The notes beneath the pieces were generated by a model, which made no database searches, was not told the origin of the DNA, and was given only the letters and a program-made list of their open reading frames with translations. Source: Oscillospiraceae bacterium (lineage in GTDB: Bacteria; Bacillota; Clostridia; Oscillospirales; Ruminococcaceae). Taken from it: a DNA stretch of 64,000 nucleotides. Positions 35,548-44,215 of the stretch are shown here, piece after piece (the stretch's first letter is position 1; the number at the start of each line of letters is the position of its first letter). The position numbers were made by a program, and so were the translations under genes. The DNA is taken from positions 62,001 through 126,000 of the forward strand of contig JAFWQJ010000033.1 of NCBI GenBank assembly GCA_017545185.1. Direction: 5' to 3'.

Positions 35548-37570
35548 ATTCTTCTTCGTCTGCGGATGCAAACTGCGATTCGTGCCGCGTAAAGAAGTCC
35601 GTGCGCGGCGGCAGGAATTTCAGCTTGTGGTCAGCGCCCGTGAAATAGCTGACCGGCTCGAAGATCGTATCCCAAGACCAGATTCGCTCGTCAACCTGCA
35701 GATATTCCCGCAGCTTTTCGGTGCCGATCGGCGCCATCGGGTGCAGCAGGACACCCGCAATGCGGATCATATAAAACAGATTGCTGAGTACCTGCAGCGT
35801 TTCCTCGCGGCTCTGCTCGTCGGGCTTCAATGCCTTTGCCATATACTTGCTGGCATTGCGGATATAGCCGTCGAGCACGTAGGTGCACTGGTGGAATGCG
35901 AATTTTGACATGTGCCGCTCGTATTCGAGCACGGCCTTTTTCGCCTCTGCGAGGAATTTTTCCTCCGGCTGCAGATCCGGCAGAATGCCGTCCGTCACCT
36001 TCTGCGCGGTATAGAACGCAGTACGGATGATGCGGTTGTAGACATTCGAGAGCAGCAGGCCGTCCTTGATGACCGGATCCTGCTCGTTCGGATCGGCGTC
36101 CGGGTTATAGGGCTTCGGCATAAAGCTGACGGAACGCTGTCCGAGCCCTAAGCCGAGCCAGTGCATACGCAGCTGTTCCGGGGTATAGTAATTGAGCAGA
36201 TCGTCCGCCATCGGCGGCTTGACTGCACCGGAGCTGGATGCCTTTTTATCCAAGAACAGAATGTGGTGATTCGCAACGATGACCGGCATCTGCAGATCAC
36301 CCTCGGCAGGAGATGCGGTCTTTTCCGCGGCGGCCTGCTGCGCCATCCACATGGCGGGCTCGGCAATGCCGTAGAAATAGATGTTATCCTGACCGATGAA
36401 CTGGTAGACTGTCGCGTCCTTGCTGCACCAGTAATCTTTATAGGTTTCGGGATCCTTGCCCTGCGATTCGAGATAGGCCTGCGTGAACGAGATCGGTGCC
36501 CAGAGCGATTCCGGCCAGACCCACACAGTCAGACCCTCTGCGCCCTCCAGAACCGGTGCAGGCACGCCCCATTCGATATTGCCGGTCAGGCGGAACGGCA
36601 CGAGCGTTTTGCCGGTGCGGTAGCGGATGCCGTTTGCCGTCAGGATGCGGCAGGCCTCGTCGCAGTCGGTCAGCTTTGCAAACTCGATCGTGAACGAGGG
36701 CTTTTTCGGCTCCTCGAGATAGTTATGTTCCGGCATCTGATCTTTCAGCGTCAGATACTTTTCATCAAACTCGCGCTTGATATAAATGACAGGGGGCTTT
36801 AAGAATTCCCCGATCGTTTTCCACACGACAGGGCGGATCGACTTATCCTTCTGCATCTCCGCGACCCAGTCCTGCAGCAGCTTTTCGTAGTCGCGCAGCC
36901 TGAAATACCAGTTCGTGACCGGCTTCATGGTCGGGGTCTCGCCGGTCAGCGTGGAGACCGGGTTCAGCAGGTTCTCCGGCATATACTGATGCCCTAAGTC
37001 GCATTCATCCGCATAGCCCTTTTCCGAGGTGCAGCCCTCGACCGGACATTTTCCGACGACCTGACGGCCGTTCAGGAACACGCCTGCCTTTTCGTCAAAG
37101 AACTGCATGGTCGTGATCTGGTCAAGCTGTCCCTTATCGTAAAGCGACTGCAGGAATTTCAGCGTATATTTCGCGTGGATCTCCTTTGTTCTGCCGAGCC
37201 CCGAGGCACCGAACAGATTGGGCGAGATCGCATAGGCTGCAAGCGTAGCCTTTTGCTTGTCGTGATTGCGCTGCACAAATTCCTCCAGCGTACCGGAAAA
37301 TTCGCCGTCTGCGACCTTTTTGCGCCAGCCCTCCGCGATCGGGGAGCCGTAGCAGTCTGTGCCGCTGACGAAGATCACATTTTCCTTGCCGATGCGGTCG
37401 CGCAGAAAGCGGGCATAGGTATCTGCAAACACGAGCATTCCGCCGACATGGCCGAAGTGCAGCTCCTTGTTGCCGTAGGGCATACCGCCGGTGACGACTG
37501 CGCGCTTCGGGAATACCGGGCGCGGGATTTCAAACGGTTTTTTGCTGCCGTTATCCTGATTCTTTGACAT
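35546..37570 (-). CDS. metG: Methionyl-tRNA synthetase (class I)
   Basis: 674 residues. It charges tRNA-Met with methionine. The HIGH motif is HFGH (LHFGHVGGM), the zinc knuckle is CPVEGC with a later Cys and GH, and the KMSKS loop is replaced by KKASSSG, a form also known in some clostridial enzymes. An anticodon-binding helical domain follows; there is no C-terminal EMAP-like dimerisation domain. The start is ATG at 37570 behind GAAAGGA; over 100 upstream codons in frame are repeat-derived and are rejected. It has a clear promoter. Confidence 0.93.
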   Translation of the reverse strand: MSKNQDNGSKKPFEIPRPVFPKRAVVTGGMPYGNKELHFGHVGGMLVFADTYARFLRDRIGKENVIFVSGTDCYGSPIAEGWRKKVADGEFSGTLEEFVQRNHDKQKATLAAYAISPNLFGASGLGRTKEIHAKYTLKFLQSLYDKGQLDQITTMQFFDEKAGVFLNGRQVVGKCPVEGCTSEKGYADECDLGHQYMPENLLNPVSTLTGETPTMKPVTNWYFRLRDYEKLLQDWVAEMQKDKSIRPVVWKTIGEFLKPPVIYIKREFDEKYLTLKDQMPEHNYLEEPKKPSFTIEFAKLTDCDEACRILTANGIRYRTGKTLVPFRLTGNIEWGVPAPVLEGAEGLTVWVWPESLWAPISFTQAYLESQGKDPETYKDYWCSKDATVYQFIGQDNIYFYGIAEPAMWMAQQAAAEKTASPAEGDLQMPVIVANHHILFLDKKASSSGAVKPPMADDLLNYYTPEQLRMHWLGLGLGQRSVSFMPKPYNPDADPNEQDPVIKDGLLLSNVYNRIIRTAFYTAQKVTDGILPDLQPEEKFLAEAKKAVLEYERHMSKFAFHQCTYVLDGYIRNASKYMAKALKPDEQSREETLQVLSNLFYMIRIAGVLLHPMAPIGTEKLREYLQVDERIWSWDTIFEPVSYFTGADHKLKFLPPRTDFFTRHESQFASADEEE

Positions 37571-37609
37571 AATTGTTGTCCTTTCTGACAAAATATTATA
37601 TTCCAATTT

Positions 37610-37638
37610 ATTATACCACATTTCCCCCAAAAAATCAA
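37610..37638 (-). promoter_or_regulatory. metG promoter
   Basis: Minus strand TTGATT (37638-37633), 17-nt spacer, TATAAT (37615-37610), only about 40 nt from the metG start, leaving no room for a T-box. Confidence 0.75.
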
Positions 37639-37640
37639 GC

Positions 37641-37790
37641 GGGCGCGGAGCCCGCGCTGGCATTTCCCTCCGGGGGCGGTGAGCGCGGAGCCCCCGCAGG
37701 CATTTCCCTCCGCGGGCGGTTAGCGGAGTTCTCCCAATTAGCCAAGTACACGCCGCTGATCGCGGCTTCTTTGGCGTTGCTGCTCCCAGC
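37641..37790 (+). repeat. Structured repeat (family R3), variant with tandem 40-bp head units
   Basis: Two tandem 40-bp units (37641-37680 and 37681-37720) match the R3 head after yfhO (31735-31770). A normal R3 tail follows (CCAAGTACACGCCGCTGATC and the closing CTGCTCCC). Unlike the other copies, no sense-strand gene ends at its head. With R2 and a terminator it fills the 441-bp metG / S26-like gap. A degraded GTGAATAGTGAAT simple repeat lies at about 37828-37865. Confidence 0.6.
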
Positions 37791-37889
37791 GCTGAAGCAC
37801 GAAGCAAGTATACCGGGAATCTTTTTTGTGAATAGTGAATGACGAAGAATGAATAGTGAGTAATGCGTTGCCCGAGATACAGAAAAAAC

Positions 37890-37927
37890 AAAAAGGGCGC
37901 CGATTATCACATATCAGCGTCCTTTTT
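37890..37927 (-). terminator. Terminator after the S26-like gene
   Basis: AAAAAGGGCGC (37890-37900) pairs with GCGTCCTTTTT (37917-37927) with one wobble. On the minus strand it follows the S26-like gene and its R2 repeat. Confidence 0.6.
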
Positions 37928-37940
37928 CATGATACATAAT

Positions 37941-38011
37941 TGGGTCTGGGGGTACGCCCACAGCGGGAGTTTGAGGGCGGAGCCCTCATTATAAATGCAT
38001 CGCAGATACCT
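37941..38011 (-). repeat. Short stop-anchored repeat (family R2)
   Basis: In the sense of the gene ending at 38012: stop TAA, one base, GGTATCTGCGATG, then stem TGAGGGC-TCC-GCCCTCA (37972-37988) and a distal G/C stem. It keeps the layout of 3461-3540 with a different stem sequence. Confidence 0.65.
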
Positions 38012-39373
38012 TTATAATTTCTTCTGCTCGCTGTCTAAGAATGCCATGAGGTCGCTGAAGTCTGAGGACTTGATCTGCGGCTTTTTCACGACCTTCTTGA
38101 CGGTCTTTTTCACGGGCTTTGCGGCCGGTGCTGCCTCCGCCGGTTTCTCTGCCGGTGCTGCCGGCTTGATGACCGGGGCAGGAGCTTCCTCCTTCGCCGG
38201 ACGTCCGCCGTTCAGGATCTCCTCGACGGTCTCGGCCTTGCGGACGGGCTCCTCCTTCTTGCGGCCTGCTGACGGGAAGTCGCCGAATGCGGCATCCTGT
38301 GCGGCTCTTGCAAGCTCTGCGGCATGGCGGAGACGATCCTCCTGCGCTTCCTGCTGCTTCTTCTCCGCTTCGATCTGCTCGGCAGACGGGATCCGGATAT
38401 GACCCGTCGCGGTCAGGCGCGGGATGTCCTCGGTCGGCGTCGGCTTGAGCGGCTGCTGTGCGGTCGTCAGCGGCTGATCGCCGGTTTTCGGGATCGAAAG
38501 CGTATGCGTTTTCGTGATGATCTCAGTGGTATAAAGCGGGACGCCGTCCGGTGTTTCGGTCTGGCGGCGCTGCTCCATGTGCGTGCGGACAGCCGCGATG
38601 CGCTCTGCACGGCGGGCGGCTTCCTCCTCCTCCAGTCTCGCGATCTCCTCGTCGCTCATGCGTTCCCGCGGGGAAGGCTTCGCGTTCGGATCCTCATAGA
38701 AAGCATCGTCAAAGGTCTGGGTCTTTTTGCGCTCCTTTGCAAGACGCTCGGCGTCGCGCTCCGCGATCTTCGCCTGCTTCTGCTGGATCGACTTGACAAA
38801 CGCGAGGTCGGTGTCCTCGTCATCGAAGTCCGGTTCGGTATCTCTGTTGCGGAAGATCGCCGCGAGCAGATACAGGAACAGGATCACGCAGGGGAGCACC
38901 AGTCCGACGACCTGACCGTAGGTGCTGGTCAGCTTGCCGATCAGCCAGCCGAGCCCGGTGCTTCTGTTCCGGCAGATGCCGATGATAGAATCCTCGCTCG
39001 CTTCGACGGCGGTCGTATTGGTCAGCGTGGTCAGATAGTAGGTTTTTGCGGTCTGCTCCTCCTCGGTGGAGCTGGAATCGACGATCAGGCTTGCGACTGC
39101 GATGCGCGGTGCGTTCTGCTTGTCGCGGTAAAGGACAATGTCCTGTGTATTGATCTGCTTGGTCTGCTCCGCAATGACCAGCGAGCCTGCCGGTACGATA
39201 TCGCCCATATCGTCGGCGGTATAGTAGCAGTAGCAGCGGTTCAGGATCTGCGGAGCTTTGCCGGAGCGGAACAGCAGATTGATTGCGCCGGTCAGTGCTG
39301 CGATCAGCAGCATACAGAATATCAGCAGGGCACCCAGACAGGAGATACCCTTATTTCGTCTGTTCTTTGCCAT
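38012..39373 (-). CDS. Signal peptidase S26-like membrane protein lacking the catalytic serine
   Basis: 453 residues: TM1 (12-34), an outer domain of about 120 residues with SipW/signal-peptidase-I-like strands (DIVPAGSLVIAE; NTQDIVLYR), TM2 (153-174), then a long charged, probably disordered cytosolic tail with a KKTVKKVVKKPQIKSSD end. The position of the S-x-MxP nucleophile reads ADDMGD, so peptidase activity is unlikely; it may be a scaffold or sensor. The start is uncertain: ATG 39373 has a weak ribosome site, while AAAGGAG lies about 35 nt upstream within the frame. Confidence 0.6.
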   Translation of the reverse strand: MAKNRRNKGISCLGALLIFCMLLIAALTGAINLLFRSGKAPQILNRCYCYYTADDMGDIVPAGSLVIAEQTKQINTQDIVLYRDKQNAPRIAVASLIVDSSSTEEEQTAKTYYLTTLTNTTAVEASEDSIIGICRNRSTGLGWLIGKLTSTYGQVVGLVLPCVILFLYLLAAIFRNRDTEPDFDDEDTDLAFVKSIQQKQAKIAERDAERLAKERKKTQTFDDAFYEDPNAKPSPRERMSDEEIARLEEEEAARRAERIAAVRTHMEQRRQTETPDGVPLYTTEIITKTHTLSIPKTGDQPLTTAQQPLKPTPTEDIPRLTATGHIRIPSAEQIEAEKKQQEAQEDRLRHAAELARAAQDAAFGDFPSAGRKKEEPVRKAETVEEILNGGRPAKEEAPAPVIKPAAPAEKPAEAAPAAKPVKKTVKKVVKKPQIKSSDFSDLMAFLDSEQKKL

Positions 39374-39539
39374 GATTTTATACAGCAGTCCGGAAAGCGG
39401 GCTGCACTCCTTTCTGTTTTTATTCAAAAGGCGGCGGGTAATTCTGAGCCCATTATCCACTATAGTATAGCACACTTTTTTGAAAAATACAATTCTTTTT
39501 CCGTTTTTTTACGCAAGAAATTTTTTTCGCTCTGAAAGC

Positions 39540-39568
39540 TTGACTTTTTTGGGGAAATGTGCTATAAT
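39540..39568 (+). promoter_or_regulatory. Promoter of the tRNA-Thr pair
   Basis: TTGACT (39540-39545), 17-nt spacer, TATAAT (39563-39568), about 35 bp before the pseudo-tRNA. Confidence 0.8.
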
Positions 39569-39602
39569 AATCTAGCGTTCTCAATGAAGCGCGAAAATAG
39601 GT

Positions 39603-39695
39603 GCTGGTGTGGCTCAGTTGTGTAGACTGCGTTTTCCTGCGGAAAACGCGGCGCATTCATAATGCGCAGGTCATCGGTTCGAGTCCTCACACAAA
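39603..39695 (+). pseudogene. tRNA-Thr-derived pseudo-tRNA with hairpin insert
   Basis: It matches the tRNA-Thr at 39709 through the acceptor 5' arm, D arm, anticodon arm and T loop. It carries an insert with a perfect 9-bp stem (GCGTTTTCC-TGC-GGAAAACGC) between the D and anticodon arms. The anticodon loop reads TTCATAA (CAU instead of CGU), and the 3' arms of the T stem and acceptor are lost. Translation function is unlikely, but it shares a strong promoter with tRNA-Thr. Confidence 0.75.
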
Positions 39696-39708
39696 ATCAA
39701 CCCAATAT

Positions 39709-39781
39709 GCTGGTGTGGCTCAGTTGGTAGAGCAGCGCATTCGTAATGCGCAGGTCATCGGTTCGAGTCCGATCACCAGCT
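39709..39781 (+). tRNA. tRNA-Thr (anticodon CGT)
   Basis: 73 nt. Acceptor GCTGGTG/CACCAGC, D arm GCTC/GAGC, anticodon stem GCGCA/TGCGC with loop TTCGTAA (anticodon CGU), T arm ATCGG/CCGAT with TTCGAGT. CCA is not encoded. It reads ACG codons. Confidence 0.95.
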
Positions 39782-39783
39782 TA

Positions 39784-39817
39784 AATTCCCCGTCTTAACA
39801 AAGGCGGGGAATTTTTT
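39784..39817 (+). terminator. tRNA-Thr terminator
   Basis: AATTCCCCG (39784-39792) / CGGGGAATT (39805-39813) followed by TTTT. Confidence 0.85.
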
Positions 39818-39944
39818 ATAACGGGGATTTGTTTTATAGTGAATAGTGAAAAAGAATTTTTTTGCGGAACAAAATTCCTCTGTTTCCTGACTTCATGGAT
39901 AGGAGGCGCAGCGGATCCGGCGTCTCCCGAAGGGCGGTGTCAAT

Positions 39945-40502
39945 ATGACAGATCAACAGATCATTTCACTGTTTCAGGCAAGAGACGAATCTGCCGTCTC
40001 TGCACTGTCTGAAAAATATCGCAAGACCTGCATGAATATCGCACGCAGACACCTGCGTTCCGATCAGGACGCGGAGGAATGCGTCAACGATGTTCTGCTC
40101 AAGCTCTGGCAGAGCATTCCCCCTGCCGAGCCGCGCAGTCTGGAAGCATTTGTCGTGACGGTCACGCAGCGCACGGCGATCAACATGGCGGAGCGCGTGC
40201 AGGCGCAGAAGCGCGGCGGCGGTCAGGCGGCAGCCTCACTGGATGAGATCGCAGAGGCCGTGCCCGCAGCGAACAGCGTCGAGGCTGCGGTCAGCCACAG
40301 AATCCTGACTGCTGCCGTCGAGCGGTTTCTCGATACGCTTTCCGACGATGCACAGACGATCTTCGTCGAGCGGTATCACAATGAAACGGCACCGCGCGAG
40401 ATTGCAGAAAAATTCGGGCTCTCCGGCGTATACGTCCGCAAATCACTGATGCAGACGCGCCGGAAGCTGAAGCACTTTCTCAATGAGGAGGGATTGTTAT
40501 GA
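39945..40502 (+). CDS. ECF-type sigma-70 family factor (first of three)
   Basis: 185 residues. Region 2 (about 15-80: YRKTCMNIARRHLRSDQDAEECVNDVLLKLW) and region 4 (about 120-180: LSDDAQTIFVERYHNETAPREIAEKFGLSGVYVRKSL) of an extracytoplasmic-function sigma factor. It would direct RNA polymerase to its own promoters when released by its partner. Start at 39945, with a weak ribosome site. Its stop overlaps the next gene by 4 nt, which marks that gene as its likely anti-sigma. Confidence 0.85.
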   Translation: MTDQQIISLFQARDESAVSALSEKYRKTCMNIARRHLRSDQDAEECVNDVLLKLWQSIPPAEPRSLEAFVVTVTQRTAINMAERVQAQKRGGGQAAASLDEIAEAVPAANSVEAAVSHRILTAAVERFLDTLSDDAQTIFVERYHNETAPREIAEKFGLSGVYVRKSLMQTRRKLKHFLNEEGLL

Positions 40503-42103
40503 CAAACCGGCAGATCAAGGATATGATGCGGGATATCGATCCGAAATATCAGCAGAAGGCAAACGAAAGAGCGGCAGCCGTGACCCATACGGCGCACCGC
40601 AGCATGATTCCGTCTTTGCTGGTCTGCGGCGCGGCTGCCTGCTGCGCGGTCTTTGCGGCGGCGATCATTCTGCCGCGGCTCAAAACCGATCAGATCGAAA
40701 TTGCGGCATCCGATGCGCAGAACGAATCCGCGGAGGATTCTCAGTTTGAGGTGATCACGGAGCCTGCCGAGCGGTTCGAGCTCGGGACATGGGATGCAGT
40801 CCGGCTGATGTCGCCTGCCTATGCGCCGTATATTCTGGATATTTCCGGGGAGCCGCAGGACGATCTTCGTATGGAGCTGACGGCGGCAAGCGCTGTTGCA
40901 GAGCTGGAAGCAAAGAATGCGGGAACCGTCTGGCAGCCGTGTGACCCGGATATGCCGTATCCGGACGGCGAAAGCTATTTCATTTTCGTGTATAACGGCG
41001 GCGACTCCTACCGGCTGACCGCATACAGCGACAATACCATTGCGCTTGACCGCGGCGATTCCGTCACGCGCTGGCAGTTCCCGGAGGGCATCTATACGGC
41101 AGTTGCGGCGGCGGCAAATCCTGCGCAGCCTGCCCCGAATGAATCCTTTGCGAAAAATCCGCTTGCAGGTCATCTGACATGGTGCCGGGAAGATACGATC
41201 AATGCAAAGGATATCTGGCAGAACACGAATGTCACTGCAAAGGAATGCGACATGACGACCAAGGACGGCGTGTTCTATAAGATGTGCAACACCATGGACT
41301 ATTATAACCGGGTCTCCTGCGTTACAGTCAGCGGCACCCGCCCCGATGGCGGTCAGTTTATTGCAGACCGTTCTACGCTCCGTGCCGATCTGAATGCCGG
41401 AAAAGCATCGGAGATTCTGGAATATTTCTACTCCGCGGATGCGGATGCGCTGATGAACGGCTGCGAGGGCTGCGCAAGGGATGAAAGCGGTGCGTTTATC
41501 ACGGCCAAGGACGGCGAAATGTTCTACCGTGCAGAGGAGTACAGCCATAGATGCAGTGCAGACCCATTCATCAGGCACCGTATTGACTGCCCTCCGGTCG
41601 AAAAAAATCAGCTCAGGCCGGATGAAATGGAGTTTGATGATTACGATTTCTATAACTGCCGTTTACAGATTCTGGAAGGCATGGGTCTCAGTACCTTTGA
41701 ATGGAGCAAGCAGATCCTCGGTTATCTGTACGAATTTGACACATGGGACATCATCGGTACGGAGACCGTCAACGGCAGAGATTGCGTGCATATCAAGGGC
41801 AAGCCAAACGATAAATTCATCTTTAAGGAATTTGTCTCGGATTTTGATATGTATACGGATACGGAGACCGGCGTCATTGTCAAGCTGCTCGGTTACAACG
41901 AAAACGGCACGCTTTCGCACTTTGTCAACACGCTGGATCTGAAATTCGAGGATGACGCAGAGCCGTTTGAGATGCCGGATCTCTCGGCGTATCAGATGCA
42001 TGAGATGCAGGAACCGGTTTTTGCAGAGGACGTCAACGGCGTTCCCGACCCGGAAGCCTTCGCAGACGAACCGACGGAACCGGTCAGGGATATGGATTCT
42101 TAA
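40499..42103 (+). CDS. Membrane-anchored putative anti-sigma regulator
   Basis: 534 residues: short cytosolic part (1-36, starting MTNRQIKDMMRDIDPKYQQK), one membrane segment (37-59), and a large outer region. The C-terminal half (WDIIGTETVNGRDCVHIKG and DMYTDTETGVIVKLLGY) looks like the LolA/RseB-type half-barrel fold used in sigma-factor sensing. No zinc-finger anti-sigma motif is visible, so the cytosolic part would bind sigma through another helix (inference). It is translationally coupled to the sigma gene upstream. Confidence 0.65.
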   Translation: MTNRQIKDMMRDIDPKYQQKANERAAAVTHTAHRSMIPSLLVCGAAACCAVFAAAIILPRLKTDQIEIAASDAQNESAEDSQFEVITEPAERFELGTWDAVRLMSPAYAPYILDISGEPQDDLRMELTAASAVAELEAKNAGTVWQPCDPDMPYPDGESYFIFVYNGGDSYRLTAYSDNTIALDRGDSVTRWQFPEGIYTAVAAAANPAQPAPNESFAKNPLAGHLTWCREDTINAKDIWQNTNVTAKECDMTTKDGVFYKMCNTMDYYNRVSCVTVSGTRPDGGQFIADRSTLRADLNAGKASEILEYFYSADADALMNGCEGCARDESGAFITAKDGEMFYRAEEYSHRCSADPFIRHRIDCPPVEKNQLRPDEMEFDDYDFYNCRLQILEGMGLSTFEWSKQILGYLYEFDTWDIIGTETVNGRDCVHIKGKPNDKFIFKEFVSDFDMYTDTETGVIVKLLGYNENGTLSHFVNTLDLKFEDDAEPFEMPDLSAYQMHEMQEPVFAEDVNGVPDPEAFADEPTEPVRDMDS

Positions 42104-42119
42104 CAATACCGTACAGAGG

Positions 42120-42153
42120 AAGGGAGAGCACCGGCTCTTCCTTCTTCTTTTTT
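42120..42153 (+). terminator. Terminator of the first sigma operon
   Basis: A 10-bp stem (42120-42129 with 42134-42143, one G-U pair) followed by a T-rich run. Confidence 0.8.
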
Positions 42154-42237
42154 CGGTCTGAAACCGGACGGCAAACGAATTGTAACGCTTTTCGCAGTCC
42201 TGTAAAAGAATCGGAACCATTTGTAAAGCCTCCGTTG

Positions 42238-42266
42238 TTGGATTCCTGTATAATACGTGGTATAAT
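42238..42266 (+). promoter_or_regulatory. Promoter of the VWA lipoprotein gene
   Basis: TTGGAT (42238-42243), 17-nt spacer, TATAAT (42261-42266); a second TATAAT lies at 42249. The leader is about 210 nt and has no structure I recognise. Confidence 0.6.
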
Positions 42267-42476
42267 AATAACAAGAAAAATTACTGTGTGTAAAGATGAC
42301 GGCCGCATAAAATATTTTCAAAAATCATAAGGAATTTGTTTGCGGCGAACGTATAATAGGTGTAAAGGGTAAGGCGCTGCCCGATACGCACGAGAGAAAA
42401 AGAGAACACACACAGGAATTTTTGAGAACAACGGAAATCTGAATAAAACGCCGTCCCTGACGGCAGGAGGTATATG

Positions 42477-44069
42477 ATGAAACAGAATACAATGCTGAAA
42501 GCAATGCCGCTCGCATTTGCGGCCATGATGACGTTAACAGGCTGCGGCGCAGACTCTGCGGCAACAATGTTTGACGCAACAATGAAGAACGATTGCGCTC
42601 CCGCTGCCGAATATTCCATGGGAGCGGATGAATGCTATGAGGCCGAGGCCGGCAGCTGGGATGTGCCGGACTTCAACACCGAGGAATACAGCGCGATCAC
42701 CGAAAACAGCTTTCAGAGCGTGACCGCAAATCCGCTTTCCACATTCTCCGCGGATGTTGACACCGCTTCCTATTCCAATCTCCGCCGCATCATCCGCGAC
42801 GGCGGCAGCATCCCGCAGGATGCCGTCCGCATCGAGGAAATGATCAACTATTTCCACTACAATTATCCGGAGCCGCAGGCAGGCGAGCCGTTCTCCGTCA
42901 CGACAGAGATCGCGGAATGCCCGTGGAATCCCGACACCAAGCTGATGATGGTCGGCATGAAGGCGAAGGATATTGATATGCAGGAGCGCAAGCCGATGAA
43001 CCTCGTGTTCCTGATCGACGTTTCCGGTTCGATGTATTCCGCCGACAAGCTGCCGCTCGTGCAGAAGGCATTTTGTATGCTGACCGAGGAGCTCAATGAA
43101 AATGACCGCGTTTCGATCGTGACCTACGCAGGCGCAGACCGCGTCGAGCTGGAGGGCGCGGCCGGAAATGAGGGCATCCGCATCCGCGAGGCGATCGAGA
43201 TGCTCGAAGCAGGCGGCTCGACCGCAGGCGCGGCGGGCATCAACACCGCGTATGATATCGCGCAGAAATACTTTATCGAGGGCGGCAACAACCGCATCAT
43301 TCTTGCAACGGACGGCGACCTGAACGTCGGCATCACCAGCGAGGCGGAGCTCAAAAAGCTCGTCGAGAAGCAGCGCAAAAAGGGCGTGTTCCTCTCCGTG
43401 CTCGGCTTCGGCACCGGCAACATCAAGGACAACAAAATGGAGACGCTCGCAGACAACGGCAACGGCAATTACGCTTACATCGACAGCGAAAATGAAGCAA
43501 AGCGCGTCCTTGTTGAGGAAATGGGCGGCACGCTGGAGACCGTCGCGAAGGACGTCAAGTTCCAGGTCGAGTTCAATCCGGCATATATCAAGGGCTATCG
43601 TCTGATCGGCTACGAGAACAGAATGCTCTCCGCAGAGGATTTTGCGGACGATACCAAGGACGCGGGCGAGATCGGCGCGGGTCATACCGTGACGGCGCTC
43701 TATGAGATCGCTGACCTGAACAGCACAATGGAATTTGCGGCCTCTGACCTCAAATACAGCGAGGGTGCGGCTTCCGGTACCGAAAACGGCGAATACTGCA
43801 CGGTTTCCGTCCGCTATAAGGAGCCGGACGGTGACGAGAGCACACTGCTCACCTATCCGGTCGCAGAAAGCGCATACCGGCAGGTCATGTCCGACAACAT
43901 GCGGTTTGCATCGGCGGTCGCGGCATTCGGTCTGGTGCTGCGCGACAGCGAATACAAGGGCACCGCAACAAAGGACACGGTGCTCGGCATGGTCACGGAA
44001 AACGATACTGCGAATGACCAGTACAAGCAGGAGTTTGTCGAGTTGGTGAAAGCGGCACAGATTTCATAA
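42477..44069 (+). CDS. VWA-domain lipoprotein (YfbK-like)
   Basis: 530 residues. A lipoprotein signal peptide with lipobox LTGC (Cys23), an N-terminal YfbK-type region (FSADVDTASYSNLRR, about 65-170), a von Willebrand A domain (175-345) with intact MIDAS DVSGSM (181-186), and a C-terminal DUF3520-like part. Such proteins bind a metal ion and probably protein partners outside the membrane; the role is unknown. Of two adjacent ATGs, the second (42477) has the better ribosome spacing. It lies between two sigma/anti-sigma pairs and is followed by an R2 repeat. Confidence 0.85.
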   Translation: MKQNTMLKAMPLAFAAMMTLTGCGADSAATMFDATMKNDCAPAAEYSMGADECYEAEAGSWDVPDFNTEEYSAITENSFQSVTANPLSTFSADVDTASYSNLRRIIRDGGSIPQDAVRIEEMINYFHYNYPEPQAGEPFSVTTEIAECPWNPDTKLMMVGMKAKDIDMQERKPMNLVFLIDVSGSMYSADKLPLVQKAFCMLTEELNENDRVSIVTYAGADRVELEGAAGNEGIRIREAIEMLEAGGSTAGAAGINTAYDIAQKYFIEGGNNRIILATDGDLNVGITSEAELKKLVEKQRKKGVFLSVLGFGTGNIKDNKMETLADNGNGNYAYIDSENEAKRVLVEEMGGTLETVAKDVKFQVEFNPAYIKGYRLIGYENRMLSAEDFADDTKDAGEIGAGHTVTALYEIADLNSTMEFAASDLKYSEGAASGTENGEYCTVSVRYKEPDGDESTLLTYPVAESAYRQVMSDNMRFASAVAAFGLVLRDSEYKGTATKDTVLGMVTENDTANDQYKQEFVELVKAAQIS

Positions 44070-44155
44070 TACAGCGGTATCTCCGATGGATCAATAATGG
44101 GGCTCCGCCCCAAACCCCGCTTAAGGGACAAAGTCCCTTAAGAATCCCATTTTAA
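44070..44155 (+). repeat. Short stop-anchored repeat (family R2)
   Basis: Six bases after the VWA stop it begins GGTATCTCCGATG, then GGGGC-TCC-GCCCC and TTAAGGGAC/GTCCCTTAA stems. It is in the sense orientation of the gene it follows, like the other copies. Confidence 0.6.
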
Positions 44156-44175
44156 AGATCATGTTGAACAAACTG

Positions 44176-44208
44176 AGGCGCGGTGCAAATGTACCGCGCC
44201 TTTGTTTT
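44176..44208. terminator. Bidirectional terminator between converging genes
   Basis: AGGCGCGGT (44176-44184) / ACCGCGCCT (44193-44201), followed by TTGTTTT on the plus strand. It serves the VWA gene and, reversed, the anti-sigma gene at 44216. Confidence 0.75.
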
Positions 44209-44215
44209 ATCATAA

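Noticed and set aside
37828-37865. GTGAATAGTGAAT simple repeats as a CRISPR or iteron array
   Set aside because: Only a few imperfect short units, no regular spacers.
35546-37891. Extended N-terminus of metG (to 37891)
   Set aside because: The extra 107 codons are R3 repeat and terminator sequence; the ribosome site and family start place ATG at 37570.
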